Below, in pieces: positions 1 to 13,400 of a DNA stretch of 64,000 nt; the stretch's first letter is position 1; the number at the start of each line of letters is the position of its first letter. Source of the DNA: Prinia subflava (taxonomy: Eukaryota > Chordata > Aves > Passeriformes > Cisticolidae); the NCBI RefSeq assembly GCF_021018805.1, contig NC_086283.1, positions 7,577,162 through 7,641,161 of the forward strand, in the 5' to 3' direction. The notes under the pieces are model-generated. The model worked only from the letters and a program-made list of their open reading frames with translations, made no database searches and had not been told where the DNA came from. The translations under genes were made by a program, and so were the position numbers.

Positions 1-2126
1 GCTGCCATTAAACCCAAGCCAGCACAGGGACAGCACCTGTAATTTCCACTGGCATTTGGAGAACCAGCCTGTGGGGGGCAGTGGCCCCACTGCTCATACC
101 CACCGATTTCTCCCTTTGTGCACTCAGAACACACCACCTCTGTGGTTCACTCTACAATACTCCTTATCTGTGGCAATTCAGCATGCTGCTCACATGAGCT
201 CCACGGAACAGCTGGGGATGTTTTATGGACTACTGGGCAGCCCTGATGCTGCAGTCCTCATGCCTGAGCACAGCTATGGTGCCCTTCCAGACAAAAAACA
301 AACCTAGAGCAACACAATGGCCCTGACACAGCACAACACCGTCCCTGGGCTGGGCTGCAGCATGCTCTGGCTATAGACAAGTTCCTGGTACCTCCAACTC
401 TCCTGGAGCACCCACTGGTGGAAGCTGCCAACTGCCCTGGCTACTCTTTGCTTCACCATATTCAAAGAAGTTGACAGAGAACAAGAAACATATGAAATTC
501 ACAGCATTCAAGGAAAAAGAAATCTACCATGAGCATGAACATGAGGTTTTACAGCACTGCTAAAATTATGTAACTCCTCTTCCCCTTTCCTCCTCCAGTT
601 GTTGCTGAAGTACTGTATCTAAAAATACTCACGCATGATAACAATGTGCCAGTAACATCTGTCTTGGAACAATATCATAAAACCAACAGAATTCATAATT
701 TGTTTTTTTATTCTTTAAACTAGTTTCAGAATGGTCACTGATAGCATTTTAATAAACACAATCTATGTCCCTCACTTCCTTCTTCTCTTTGCTGGGGCAG
801 TTCTGGCATAGGGAGGAAAAAAAAAGAAGAGAGAGAGATAAATGTTTCATGCTCTTAAAAAACAGATTTCCCTAGCCTTGGAAAAAGTAAAAAAAGTAAG
901 TTTGACAACAAGCTAGCACACTAACAAGCTTTCTGGGGTACACCTCCTAAACAGAAAATGGATAAGTATATTTCCATAAACACCGAGATCAGTAATGACC
1001 TAAAAACTAAACATGAAGAAATTCTACCCGCATTATTGTCAGCATGTGTTTAAACTCTTCATGCCTTTTTCCTGCAAAAGCTAGTAACTGTCATTCGCGC
1101 TCTTAAAAAAAAAAAGACAATCAAACCCAAATATGCTGGGTAAGTTTTGACAAGCAGAATAACACACTTGGAAACATCTCAGCAACAGTAGCTTGCACAC
1201 AGGCAGCATGGACTGCACATCCACGGGACTCCACAGAAGCCTAATCTCTGCCACCGCTATGTTGGTAAGAACTAGGAGAGCACTCAGTTTTGTACCACTG
1301 CCCAAGGACTCAAAATTTCTTCCCCTCAGACAGCCAAATCAGAAAGCCCACAGGTGACAGATCAACTGTGCCTTCAATCCCTGCACAAATGCCAGTTACA
1401 GGAACAATGAGGTTGGGAAAGACCAAACCATGACCGAACACCACCTTGTCAATGGGACCATGGCACTGAGTGCCACAGCAAGCTTTTCCATAAAGGCCTC
1501 TAGGGATGGTGATTCCACCATCTCCCTCTGCAGTCCATTCCACCGTCAAACCACCCTTTCTGTTAAGAAATTCCTCCTAATGCCTAACCTAACCTTCCCC
1601 TGGTGCAACTTGAGGCCATTGCCTCTTGTCCCATCCCTCATTACCCAGGAGACCGACCTGCCACACCTCCCCCCGGCTACAAGCCCTTTTCAGGCAGCTG
1701 GAGAGAGAGATAAGGTCTCTTCTCCTGAGTCTCCTCTTTAGTTTAAGCCACCCCAGCTACCTCAGCAGCTTTACAGTACGGTTCCTCTGTACACAGAGCT
1801 ACAGGGATCAGGCTGATTTCGGTCACCCAGAGATGCTCCGCGGTGCACGGCACAGCACTGCCAACTTCGCGGGGATGCTGCACCTCAGGGCAGGGCGAGT
1901 TTCGCTCTCAGTGCTTTCTGTCAGCAGCAGGGCGAGGGATATGTGCGAGGAGCAAAAAGCAAGTAAACAGTTCAGGCCACAATTCGTGGGAATTATTTAT
2001 AAATTTCGGCAGAGCAGCCGCGGTCCCTAGCAGCTCCCGCTCCATATCGCTACAAGCATCATCCTGGCCACCACCGGGCATGCGGCAGCTCCCCGGGCGA
2101 GATTCGGGGTGCCCCCGGGCGCTTAC
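1..2126 (-). other. CYP2U1: CYP2U1 intron 1 (5' part)
   Basis: This stretch lies immediately downstream, on the minus strand, of the splice donor that ends CYP2U1 exon 1, so it is read as intron 1. No other CYP2U1 exon is seen in it; the heme-binding part of the protein must be encoded left of the window. It holds one CR1 fragment near 1407-1770 and otherwise unremarkable AT-rich DNA. GC content rises from about 1800 toward the CpG island. Confidence 0.75.
1407..1770 (-). repeat. CR1 LINE 3' fragment
   Basis: The plus strand reads like the reverse complement of a CR1 3' region: a degraded 'ggttgggaaagacc' start, then 'accatggcactgagtgccac', 'aaattcctcctaatgcctaacc', 'cttgaggccattgcctcttgtccc' and 'ggagagagataaggtctc'. 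The same phrases in the same order occur in the longer copy at 29297-30458, so both belong to one subfamily. It is 5' truncated and diverged. Ends are approximate. Confidence 0.85.
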
Positions 2127-2565
2127 CCTTGTGGTGTGTGATCATGAGGACGATGGGCACGGAGGGCCGGTCGCTGAACACCTCCGCCTTCTGCACCAGC
2201 GCCTCCCGCACCGCCCCGAAAGTGTTGAGGATGATTAAGGGGCGGTTGCCCACGAAGAGCCGGAAGACGCTGCCGTACGTCTTGGTGAGGCCGGTGAGGA
2301 AGACATGGGGCGAGAAGGCGGGGGAGAGCCGGTCGCCCTTCACGTCCACCGCCCACCTGCGCAGCAGCGGAGGCGGCAGAAGGGCGAAGGCGAAGTTGCC
2401 CACGAGCGGCCAGGGCGCGGGGCCCGGCGGCAGCCCCGACAGCGCCCGCGGCCACCGCCGCAGCAGCCAGTAGCAGCCGAGCCAGCACAGGGCCACCAGC
2501 AGCAGCTCAGTAGCCGTGGGCGGCCGCGGCAGCCACGTCCAAGCTTCCGTGCTCGGCCCCGCCAT
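2127..2565 (-). CDS. CYP2U1: Cytochrome P450 2U1, first coding exon (partial gene)
   Basis: CYP2U1 is a P450 monooxygenase that hydroxylates long-chain fatty acids such as arachidonate (omega and omega-1 positions) in ER and mitochondria; this is family knowledge. The exon encodes 146 codons plus one base. Residues about 20-35 form a hydrophobic N-terminal anchor, followed by Arg/Trp residues and the proline-rich hinge LPPGPAPWPLVGNF at 45-58. Further on are KTYGSVF and REALVQKAEVFSDRPSVP, which match human CYP2U1 exon 1. The exon ends AAG-G followed by GTAAGC, a good donor, at the point where the human exon ends (after the KEKG equivalent). I chose the ATG at 2565-2563; an in-frame GTG 18 bases upstream would add six residues but is not a normal eukaryotic start. 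The I-helix, ExxR and heme-cysteine regions are outside the window. A CpG island covers the exon. Confidence 0.93.
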
Positions 2566-2618
2566 CTCCCCGGGCAGCGGCACCGCGGCCTCGCCCCGCT
2601 GCCGGCGCGTAGCGGTTT

Positions 2619-2628
2619 AAGATGGCGG
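2619..2628 (+). promoter_or_regulatory. YY1-like site near CYP2U1 start
   Basis: The plus strand reads AAGATGGCGG, the core of the YY1 consensus often found just around transcription starts of CpG-island promoters. It lies 54 bases upstream of the CYP2U1 ATG, so it is probably in the 5'UTR or at the start site. It points away from CYP2U1, so it could equally mark divergent transcription. Motif match only. Confidence 0.45.
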
Positions 2629-2782
2629 GGGCGGGCGGGAGGCGAGGCCGGCGGCGGCCTGACCCCGTCCCGCCGGGCCTGTGGGCGGGCAGCGGGGCCG
2701 GGCCCCGACACCGCCCCGCGCCCCGCAAGACGGGACGGAGCCCAGTTTATAACGATTGAGCATAAACCCAGATGCCCTGCTC

Positions 2783-2786
<4 letters not shown>

Positions 2787-2827
<41 letters not shown>
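2787..2827 (+). repeat. Poly-A tract, 41 A
   Basis: An uninterrupted run of 41 A lies just outside the CpG island, upstream of CYP2U1. No retroposed body with target duplications is recognisable beside it, so I call it a simple repeat. Such runs are often length-unstable or mis-sized in assemblies. Confidence 0.95.
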
Positions 2828-2828
<1 letters not shown>

Positions 2829-2829
2829 C

Positions 2830-3595
2830 GAGCGCCCTTCTACACCCCCCACAGGACTTGCTTTCAAATGCTCCTTACGCAAATACCTATTTTTTTGCGG
2901 TTTAGAAAGGAAGGAAATACAGATGATCCTTTTTCCCCATTCCCAAACACAAAACCCCTGCAGCTGGAGGCAAGTCACCGACATTTTCTGTTTCCAGAGC
3001 CAAGGACGAACCTAGAACCATGTCCCAGCTCCAGGTTCCCTGCTTGGCAAATGCAGAACAGCACAGAGAGGCTTCGAAGAGGGGCACTTAGATTTTAGAG
3101 GAAGACGTGTAGCCCTCCTCCTTTCTCTCAAATAAAAATAGAAATAAAAAACCCCAAACACACATACAAAAACCCAAAACACACCCAAACGCCCCAATCC
3201 CCTAAACACACTCAGAACTGGTTTTGAGGGTAACTTCCCCCTCCCTCTAGTACATGCCTTAGTGCACTTTCTCCAGCTGATCAGCAATATAAAATTTAAC
3301 CCCTACAGCGGTAATTAGATGCTGAAAAATGCCACCGTCTGGTCTTCTCAATAATTTGCTGGAGCATGAGTGGCTTTAGTAAGTACTCTTAATATCCCCT
3401 TACTAACAAAGAAAAGTAATCATGTTTTGCCCACAGTGGTCCTTCTTTAAAGTGACCCCCCAAAATAAAAAATGCACAGAAAGGTGCTTATCCATTAAAA
3501 AGAGTGTCGTTAAACTATTTTTTAAACAGTTGAACATTCAGTAAAGATAGTGACAAGTTGCTCATAAAATAGTGGCTGAACTGTATTAAAAAGTT
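2830..3595. other. Upstream flank of CYP2U1, no gene seen
   Basis: Nothing coding is recognisable here. The stretch 3131-3196 is an A/C-rich low-complexity patch (A and C runs on the plus strand). ORFs spanning it are read through the poly-A or A/C-rich tracts and look like noise. Confidence 0.6.
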
Positions 3596-6500
3596 TTTAT
3601 TGCAATTATACAGAAGTTACAGCAATTTCAGAAATACATAAAAGCTTTAAATTGTCGAGGTCAGTTTTCCTCTTAGCAATTAAGGCAACTCTCTCTTTAA
3701 TCTAAACAGCAAGTGGACATTTTACCAGCCATGGATTAGACAAAAGAGAAAAACTAACAATAGATTTAAACTGGCAGAACAGAACACAGCTTTTATTTTG
3801 TCCATATTTGGCAGAAATTCAGCGGCTAATTACAATGTATACCAATAAAATGCATCTATTAGAAAAAATATGTAAAAACAGGTGAAAATTTAGCTGAACC
3901 AAAGACATTTTAAATCTGAATCTCCAGAAAAGTTTAAGTTTTGTAAATTGTGAAAATAAGCAGCTCAGGTATTCAGCACAGCTGAAACACATTACTGGTT
4001 TTGCCTGTTTTCTTTGTACAAGAGTAATCTAGCCTCACTTCCTTCTCAGTCTAGTCAAGAAGCTGAACTTGATTTTAAAAAAGCCTTCCTTCCCTATGTA
4101 TGCAGTTGAAAGATTCGTTTCAGTGGGATATGGCCAATTCTAGGGTGTCCAGAGATTAAATTGCACATTAATTTTTATAAAAATGAGATTAATTTCAAAA
4201 TTTTAAGTGATAGAATGTAACTTTTACTCTAACATACCAGTACATAAGTGGATGTTTCAAGTTAAAATAATTGTGGCAACATTAAAATCAGTTTCTCCAA
4301 TTTAAATTAGAACCAAATAGCCTCTTTTTAAAGCATGGAATTAACAGCAAAACATATCCAGGTACTTTACTCATATTCTGTACACCCCAAATAACTACAT
4401 GTACAAGTTTTAGCACTGTAGTACTTTCCATGGAAATCCTTCCTCTTCAGTCCTGGCATCAGTGTAAGAAAAATCACAATCCTTTAATACTGCACTTAAG
4501 GAAAAACCATTCTTCAAACTCTTTTACTCCTAACTGAGGAATCAAAGCATTTGATGACTCAATTTTTAACAGGTCAAAAAATAGCTCCATGTAACAGGCA
4601 AACAAATATCCCCACCAGAGTAAAGACTATCATATCTAGAAAACAAGAATTTAAAAACAGAATAGTTCAAGGAAAGTAATTTTTCTTTAAAGATAATCAG
4701 GTTACAGAGTTAAGGCCCAAGCAGAAGCATCAGAAGTCTAATTAACACAGTAAACTCTCAAAAGCAACATAATATTCTTCTCTCAAACTTAATCTTTAAA
4801 TCCTATCAATGCTTAGGGCTGTTGAAAAGCTGGTCTCTGCAGCTGCTGAATTAGCACCCATGCTCTTCAAGTATGATGGGCTATTGTTTTATATGCTTTG
4901 AGTGTGCAGGCAACTTTTATTTCCACATGCACTTTATTCATTTAAAACACTCTCCTGGTCAAAAGTTCTGAAAGTTCTGAGTTACACTAGTGCCCTGAAA
5001 CACATTTCTGTAACACAGCAGCAGTTAAAGCTAAAAATAACTGCTTTTGGTCAAGTGCATGTCACAGGCTCGCAAATGTTTTGGTTTTGCAAGGCATTGA
5101 AACATGCAGCCGTTTGCCCCTTACTATTTCTGTAGGTATTGCACTCTTTTTTTATAAATTAAAAAAAAAATACAGTCTATTTTCTCTGAAGCATCTAGTA
5201 ACTAAGATAGGGAAATTATATTCCAATGTGGCTTAGGACTATTACAGATTACTTTGTTCAATCTTTGGCTTTTTCAAGTGTCCTACTAGTAAAGCAGGCA
5301 TTGAGACAAGCGGGAAGACAATCCAGACTGTTGTTACTAGAGTACCCACGTTCACGCAACAAAAACCCCACCCAGCCCTGTTTTTATCCTAGATGGTGAG
5401 TTTGTTGCTGCTTTAAATTAAGTTACTCTAAAGATGGACTTGCACTGACATAGAAGTTTCATCAAATAGATCTTAGAGACCCATTTTCTTCTTGAAGTGT
5501 ACTAGGAGGAAGTGATTTAAGAGAATATAAATTCTAGTATACGAAGGATGGCAATTTAGGGTACAACAACTTCAAAGCAGAGGAGTGTGCTGCAGTGCCA
5601 CCAGTGCACCTGGACATGGCACTTGCTCTGCACATCCACGTGTCCAGATGAATTAAGGGCATTATGCTCATTTAAGAGCTGACTATAGCAGGATTACCAT
5701 ACTTGTCACAGGCAGATAATTTCACAACTGTAAGCTCACACATAAGGAGCCTTTAGTAAGAACTAAAGGCTCAATATTCTCTGAGGACAGAAAGTGTAGG
5801 TACTGCTGCCCAAAAATACCTCTCAGAGAGAGAAAGCACGCTGTCCATTATATACAATAAAATCACAACCAAAGGCAGGGGGAAGGCAACAACAGCTTCT
5901 GCAACAGAAGGCACAAGATAGTTTTTCATCTTAAAAATTTGCTTGTGAAGCTTTCAAACAAAGTTAGAAAATTACTTTGTTGTTTCACAATCTAAACAAT
6001 CTAGTTTAAAGTTCATTCATGTGTTTTTATAATGCCCTGCTGTGAACTGCCTTGACAATTTTGTTTCACTTCTGTTCTTCAGATAGTTACATGGTCATGT
6101 CCATCGCAAGTTGTTTGGGCTTTTTTAAAGTTTCAGCAAAATACAAATCTACACTGCATAATCAGTGTCCTCCTACTAATACAGCTTTGTCCATTTCACA
6201 TCCTCTCCCTCTGCCTCCAAGGCTTCAACAGTGATGATCAAGCCAGAGAATTATTTTCTTTAAACTAGTAGCCTGTCCCTTAATCCTACCTAATACAATT
6301 CTTACATTTTGCACTGAGCCTCAGAGGATTAGTTATCATAAAATGTAGGAAAATTTAGAATTGGACATGTAATTTAGAACAATTTAGACTCCTAATGTCT
6401 TCCTGTATTAAAATATTATTTTTTTGCAGTTTTCATACAAAACAGAAAGAGAAATCTGTTGTATTTATATAAAAAGCATTTGGAACAGGCTTAAAATGTA

Positions 6501-8470
6501 GAGAAATTGTTTTACTGAAAAGGTGTCACAACAGCTTTCCTTAGTGTTCATGTGTAATAAGAGAATACCAGCTCTTTATAATATTTCAGATTATTAGCAC
6601 CATAAATCGATATAAGGTTTTTGATTTTTTAAGATGTGGGTGGTTATCTAAAGAGTCCAGCTGTATTCATTAGTACACAGGCTGACCATAAAAAATTTCA
6701 ACTTGAATGTGCCAAGTAAATCACACAGGAAAATTTCTTTAACATGTTTTTTTTACCAAATTCACAGTTGGCAGTGAAGTGATCATGACAGACAGCACCT
6801 CTGGAGAGAAAAGCTACAAGACGCTCCTGTTATTGCTTTTTTAAAGTACAGCTAGTGCAATAGTTGGTTTTGGTTTGGGTTTTTTTAACACAGTGAACAG
6901 ATGAACAGTGAACCCATGCACAAATCACAACTCTAGCTCTAGTATCTCTTGTTCGTATATAGCAAACCATAACACTCAGTTACCTAACAAAGTATCAGCT
7001 ATAAAGGGTTATCCTGAAAGTTTTACAATGAAAAAACCAACTCTTGCTAATTGTGAAGAATTTATATGAAAATAACACCCAGTTTGCAAAGATCAGTAGA
7101 AACTACAGCACCAAAGGTTTCTCAATTTGTAATAGTCTGCTGCATGATATTTGCAGAATTGGACCCTAAAGCTACCGAACAATGCCATCTTATCAGCTCC
7201 TTATCATGCACGTATTACAGTATTCTTATTTGACCATGTAGGGTTCCCTTAGCAGCCCAGTTCTCTTCTTGCCTAGTTTTTCTAAGGTTGGAAAAACTCC
7301 AGCTCCAACTGACATACAGAGCTATGGATACACAGGATCCAAACTAGAAGTTATGCAAGAAAAGCTGCAGCCAAAGTCAGGTCCTGTTCTGTTTTTAGGA
7401 AAGTCTTGAGAGTTTTCAAAGTCACATGGGAAGTATGAGAACCACAGCCACCAAACCATTATTTCTGCTTTCACTTCAGTTTCCTTGGTATAACCCTGAC
7501 CTCAGAAGCTACCAGAACCTTTTTTACATCTCACACATGCTCTCCTAAATCACAAAAATAAATACAAACAAATGTGCCAAACATTTAAGAATGAAGAATT
7601 GATTCCTGAGGGAAAAGAAGTATGTCCTAGCACGTTAGGTTTTGAAACTTGAAATTATTTTCATGTACTAATTGTGCAAGGACATGTCTGGCAAGAATGC
7701 CTTTTGGCTTTAGGGTTAATTATGAGGCCTTCTCAAATTTAAATCTCACTCTTCTGTATTAAGCCATTTAAAAGACAATTGATAGAAGCAGATGTAGTTA
7801 CACAGGAGTCTGAACCAGCACAGGCTTCAGCATAAGCAGCATTTTGAGTGGCAACAAACTGAAAAAGTGGAATGCAAACCCAGTTTTTACAGAAGTAACA
7901 AAGCACAGCTAAGTCACTCAAGATGTAAGAGGGGTTGGTGTTCTGTAAAATTTTTTAAGGTACATACACAAACCCTTCAATGCTAGGGGTAAAAGTAAGC
8001 AGGGAAATAAGTTTCCTCTTGGTATCCTCAGAACACTTGCCATCTTTAATGAGAAAAAAATAATTTGGAAAGCAAACAGTCCCACTCAAATGCAACTCAC
8101 ACACCTAAAGTAACACCCAATTGTATATTCAGTTGAATTGGAATGCAACTGATGATTGGTTTTACAGAGATTTTCAGCCCCATTCATAGTTCTGATTAGT
8201 AAGTGACCTTCCCTTTTTAGTTATTACCACCTTTTGTACTGCACTGCTAGTCCAAAAGAAGCTCAAAAAGACAGGTAAAGACAGCTCACAGCCACCTCTA
8301 CGGTACAACTTTGTTTGCCTTCCTAGGGAAGCTGCTGTGGTACTGAATCCAATATTGCTTATGCCAGAGAAAACCCTTTCCACACCCATGTGCCTGCATG
8401 GTGTCTGGTCCAAACTGCTCAAGATGCTTTTATTTCAGACTAATTTCTGAAGACTTTTTCTCTTAATTAA

Positions 8471-8578
8471 CAAAACAAACAACCAAAACAAAACAAACAA
8501 AAAACCAGCAAAACAACAACAACACACACACAAAAAAACCAAAAAAAAACCCCAAAAAAACCCCACAAAAAACCACTA
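8471..8578. repeat. A/C-rich low-complexity tract
   Basis: About 108 bases made almost only of A and C on the plus strand, built from units such as CAAAA, CAAC, CACA and AAAACCCC. A second such tract lies at about 10403-10492. On the minus strand, the sense strand of SGMS2, these are T/G-rich. Confidence 0.9.
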
Positions 8579-10402
8579 CCCAAAGTCATCTTCAAACATA
8601 TTTCAGCGAAGATACCTTGTAAAAATTATCTCAATTGGGACAAAGGAGATTCTTCTGTAGTAGTTCTTTGCAGTGTCACAAATGCCAATCTCCTAAAGAC
8701 CATATTATGCTGAGAGAAAAGTCAAGAGCTGACATTATTATTATTAAGGCACAGCTTGAAAGAAGACTATTTCTCCTAGAAGAAACCCATGCACAGACAC
8801 TTTAAAACACCTTAGATACTGTATCCAAGGGATCTGCAATTTTTCCATTGACATTTACCAGAACTAAACCCAGTTATGTTTAACCATACAGACAGCAAGC
8901 AAAGACAAAAACACTCACTACTCATATAGCAGCAGGTCTGGATCAACCACTACAGGACCATTTTAAAAACTGCAAACACTAGCTATAATAGCATAACACA
9001 GTATCTTTTTTCAACTGTAGTACTGGTAAGACTGCATGTAACATGCAGCCAATATAATTTGAATTCAGAAAGTCACACATTGCTCCTCCCAGTAAGAAGT
9101 GGTCTGTCCTTTCCTCCTACCTAGTTTGCATCTTAAAGGTTAGTATACAGCCAACAGTCATAGAAAACAAACAGCTAGTTAATTTGCTGAACTCCTTTAC
9201 AATTAAAAAAAAAATTCACTGAGAAAAAGTTAAACCTTTGTGGTTTTTTAATCACTGATTTACAGTAAAAAGAAGGAATCCTCAACACTAGTATTTCCTA
9301 CACGCATTAGAAACTGCACAGTATTGTTACTTTCCTCTTTAAACATCATTCAGGCATTGAGCGTTTAGTTAGGAAAGATGAGTTCAGACCTGGAGAGTTT
9401 CTCTGCTCTACATGGGCTACCTGTATCTAGCCTGACATTCTTATGTACTGCTTTCTAGGTTAATACAATTTAATCATATGGTTAAATCCATGGAAACTGA
9501 AGCCAACTAGAAAAAAGCTTCAGTATGTTTTAAGAATTGCAGCTCTTTGTTCTTGTTTTAGAATCCATTAGAGACAGCTTGTAGGAACAACTTATAAAAA
9601 ACTGCTAATAATTAAGTACTTTAATCTCCAAGCATCTTTCACTGAGTTGGTTTTTGTTTTTATATTGTAAGTTAGGATGAGAGCCCGCAGAGATACACAG
9701 CTGTACCATAGAATGATGTGCTTAATACTGATGCTTCCTTATAGGTCTAGGGGATTTTTTGCAGAACTATTACACAATTTAAATCTACACTTCTTAGAAG
9801 TTAGCTCAGTTTCATGCAAAAAGCAATATAGGATCGCCATCTACTTCAGTGTTTTCATCTTCCTTCCTTTTCCTTATAAATACTACAACAAATGCCTTTG
9901 TCTCTATTCTCTGTTTCACAGCACTTCTCTCTGGATTCTAAGCATCATAAAGTCAAACATGAAGGCTTACTTATAAGCAAAGTTATTTTAAGGGCATGCT
10001 AGGATATTTTTTGCATGTGCACTGAAGCAGCAACACTCATTTGAATGGTGCCTAACAGGAGTATTTACTTTTTAAGATCCCTATTCTGAGTAACTGAATT
10101 TAAGACATTGATTTTACAATGCCTGGAATAGAACACATCAATACAGCAGTGTTCAATCTTACAGCATCCCTCTAATTTTGTGTGCCCGTATAAGAGTTCT
10201 AGGTAAGTCCAAAACATGTATATTCCATGTATTAAAATATTGTAATTGTAATTGTATTGATATTGTAAAAATATCAAGATGACAATGGAGCTCTTACAAC
10301 TATTCGATTTGCCAGTAAAGCAAAATGGTTTCAGTCCATCTGGCAGCTTGGACCTATTTTCAAAATCACCCCATGAATCCTTAAGATTCAAGGTTTATGC
10401 AT

Positions 10403-10492
10403 AAAAACAACACCACCACCACAAATCCACCAAAAACCAAAACCCCCAGTAGCAAAGAAAAAAAATCCCCACAAATAAACAAAAAACAAAGA
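10403..10492. repeat. A/C-rich low-complexity tract
   Basis: About 90 bases of A- and C-rich sequence on the plus strand (ACAACACCACCACCACAAATCC type at the start, then AAAAATCCCC and CAAAAAACAAA type). It is similar in composition to 8471-8578. No gene or element is evident. Confidence 0.85.
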
Positions 10493-13400
10493 GCTATGGG
10501 AAAGTTCATGTGAAGTTAATGGAAAGACTTCACCTTGCACTGAAGTTAATGATTCTCTCTCTAGAACAGTAAATCCCATCTAATGAAATGAGAAAAAGAA
10601 TTTAGGTTAGTACCAAACAACTTAGGATAAACTGTCTAGCCAGATACTACTGATAGGAGAAAGCCAGAGATTGACCAGATTCTGATTCAAGGCCCTGGTA
10701 AGTGGATTTGCAATAATCCAATTAAGAAAATGGTCTCGCATGCCTTTTAAGACTTCCCAGTTCTGTCTCTGTTGCTGAGCTTTATTTCTCCATTACATGA
10801 AGGCAGCGCATTTTAAACTTTTTTTAGTCTTATTGTCTCCCAACTTTTTTTGAGGAGGGCAGCAAATCCAGCCGTAGGATTTATAGCAATGTTTAGCACA
10901 GCCTATTACGCCACCTCTGGCGATCTTTCCATCCAGAGGAGGATGACTAACAGTACCATTCATGTCCACATGAGAGTGCTAAGCACGTACCTAAAAAGCT
11001 GTCCATTTACAGTGCTTTCAAGTAGACATTAACAATTTCTGGCATTAGAAGCATCTGTAGCATGACCACTTAGTAGCACATTTCTTTAAATGCTCAAGTA
11101 AACATTTTAAATCCAGACTGAAATTTAAATTGGGCATTTTAAGAAAGCCCATTAACATTTACATCATACTAACAGGTCAGGTGTACAAAAGTAGTGGATT
11201 TTTTACTAAGTGTCTGTAAAGTTCAACATGTAAATGCTCTTCAGTTGAGAGGAGCATGTTATAGTCAGAGTAAAGGGGCAGCTCATGTGACACCTAAGAA
11301 ATATTACTGTAACCAGGAAAAAAAAAATTAGTGACGCACCGCAAAGTATTGGGCACATACAGACCAAATAAGATACTGATGTTGTTGTAGGCCTAAGCAA
11401 AGACCAAGTTTCTCCTTTTCACCTACTGCAATCTCTTGCTTCTTAGAATGAAACTATACTTTAAGCTTTGTATACATTTGTATACAATGATCAAGATGTT
11501 AAAATTAGTAATTTTTATGTAGCAGTTGTGGTTTGAATTGGATAAACTACTGTAGCAGTAAAAACTAGATTATACCATTACTTACCCCTTGTTATCGCCT
11601 TGCATATAGGTCTAAAGAGTTGTCAAATACAGCTACACCATCCAAGTTTGTAAAACCAATTAAAAACTATCTAGAGTGTATGGAATTGGGGCTTTCTGTT
11701 AATTAAACAAATGCATGCATACCCATTTGAGAGCTTTCAGACAATGGATAAATATTAAGCACCTAAGGGAATACTGAGCCAGAACAGAAATCAAGTCTTT
11801 TGAGCCAAAGCTGTTACTTAAACTTTCCTTTCGTACTACAATAGAAGTCTCTATCAAATTCAGCAGTAGAATGAAAGCTTACACAGCCCAACAAAAGCAG
11901 TCTTTTCTTGGTTCTATTTTATCACTTTCACGTAATTTTCTTTCAGAAACAGGAATAAGTGTAAAAAACCCCAAACACCTCATCCTGCACCAAGATCTGC
12001 TTTGCTGATCTATTACAGAAACCCCATGGACGCATGGTGGTGGTTATGCAGACAATTAGATATCTAGACTATCAAAGTGTTTATTTTCCAGCCACTACAT
12101 GAAAACCACTGCTTAAGCTCCTTTGGTAATGCCTTTCATCATGCTATTTTCAAGGCACGGTGATCACTAATGAAATCCATTCATAACTCTTAAAAGACAG
12201 TATTACTACCAGTGGATTAACATGAACACATTTAAGATATCACAAAGCTTAGATTTTACCTTAAAAAATTATGATTGTGAAGTAGTACTCATATGACAGG
12301 TACCTTGAGAGATCTACTGACTGGTGTTGAACAGATTCATTTATATGATACAGAAAAAGGATTCAAGAGCTTTTTGGTATTGGCTTTTTAGCTGCTAAAG
12401 GTCTGCTAGACACAAGCAAATGAAAGCACAGATATGCCCATATACACCCAACTTCAGGGGCATATTATCAGAGTCTACTAAGCTCATTCTAATTAATAAA
12501 ACCAAACATCAGCACAATTTCTTTCTTAACTTTTTCCAAAAATGTATTGAAAGAACACTTTTTATTGTATTATTTTGATAATGCACAAAATATTTGAAAC
12601 ACACATCAAAAATATTCTCATGTACAACTCAGAGCAATGATCCCCTTAATTGAATATTATTATATTTGAATACTCTGTATTTAATTTTATAACTTTAACT
12701 GAAATTGTCATTATTTAAATTGTGTTCACACTTGTCACTCAGTTCAAGACATTCTTAAAATATGCAGCATTTTGTTTATATTAGTATCACCTCAACACTT
12801 AATGCAGTTCTATCTTTTCATTAGGTTTTAGTGAAGATCTGAAAATAATATTGAGTTAACTACAGAAATTAATACAGAATATAAATGGCTAAACACGGTG
12901 TGCTAATTTTCTACTTTACTTTCACAACAATACAAACAACATAAACCAACAAGAAACAGGTAGCTGTTAATCTGTGGTTTTGTTACATGTTCACCCCATG
13001 GTAATATCCCCTATTCTCAGGCAACTTATTTAAATAGCCATTTTAGCTGGACTGAAACCCTTGGGAAAAAAGGGAATCTACATTCAAGTTCTACAACAGT
13101 GTAATTTAATATGAAATTATTTGAGGTTGTAATTGAAGAAATGATGTTGTAGATATTTCACCTTAGCACTTCTTTGTTTTTTTGGAGTTTTTTTTAAGTC
13201 AGTCACAGAAACACGTGTCAAGAGGTAAAAGAAAAAAAACGAAATTCATTGGAGAATTATGGCTCCCAAGCAAACCTGCTACACAGCTTCAGCAAGAGAT
13301 TGCTACTAAAATTAAAATTTATTTCAAATGTAGCCCCATTCTGGACCTGGCCTTGCATTCTTTAAGCAGGTGAGAGCTGTATGACTTTTGCCTGCATCAA

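Larger units (their letters stand above)
2040..2745. promoter_or_regulatory. CYP2U1: CpG island, CYP2U1 promoter
   Basis: GC-rich DNA dense in CpG spans CYP2U1 exon 1 and its upstream flank, in sharp contrast to the AT-rich surroundings. No TATA box is apparent at a sensible distance, consistent with a dispersed CpG-type promoter. The transcription start is probably between 2570 and 2740, reading leftward. Boundaries were set by eye. Confidence 0.85.

Noticed and set aside
2128..2488. Other long frames overlapping CYP2U1 exon 1 on both strands
   Set aside because: They are shadows of the GC-rich coding exon, rich in Arg/Pro/Ala, with no family match.
2566..2583. Six-residue N-terminal extension of CYP2U1
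   Set aside because: It would begin at GTG; the ATG at 2565 is the normal choice.
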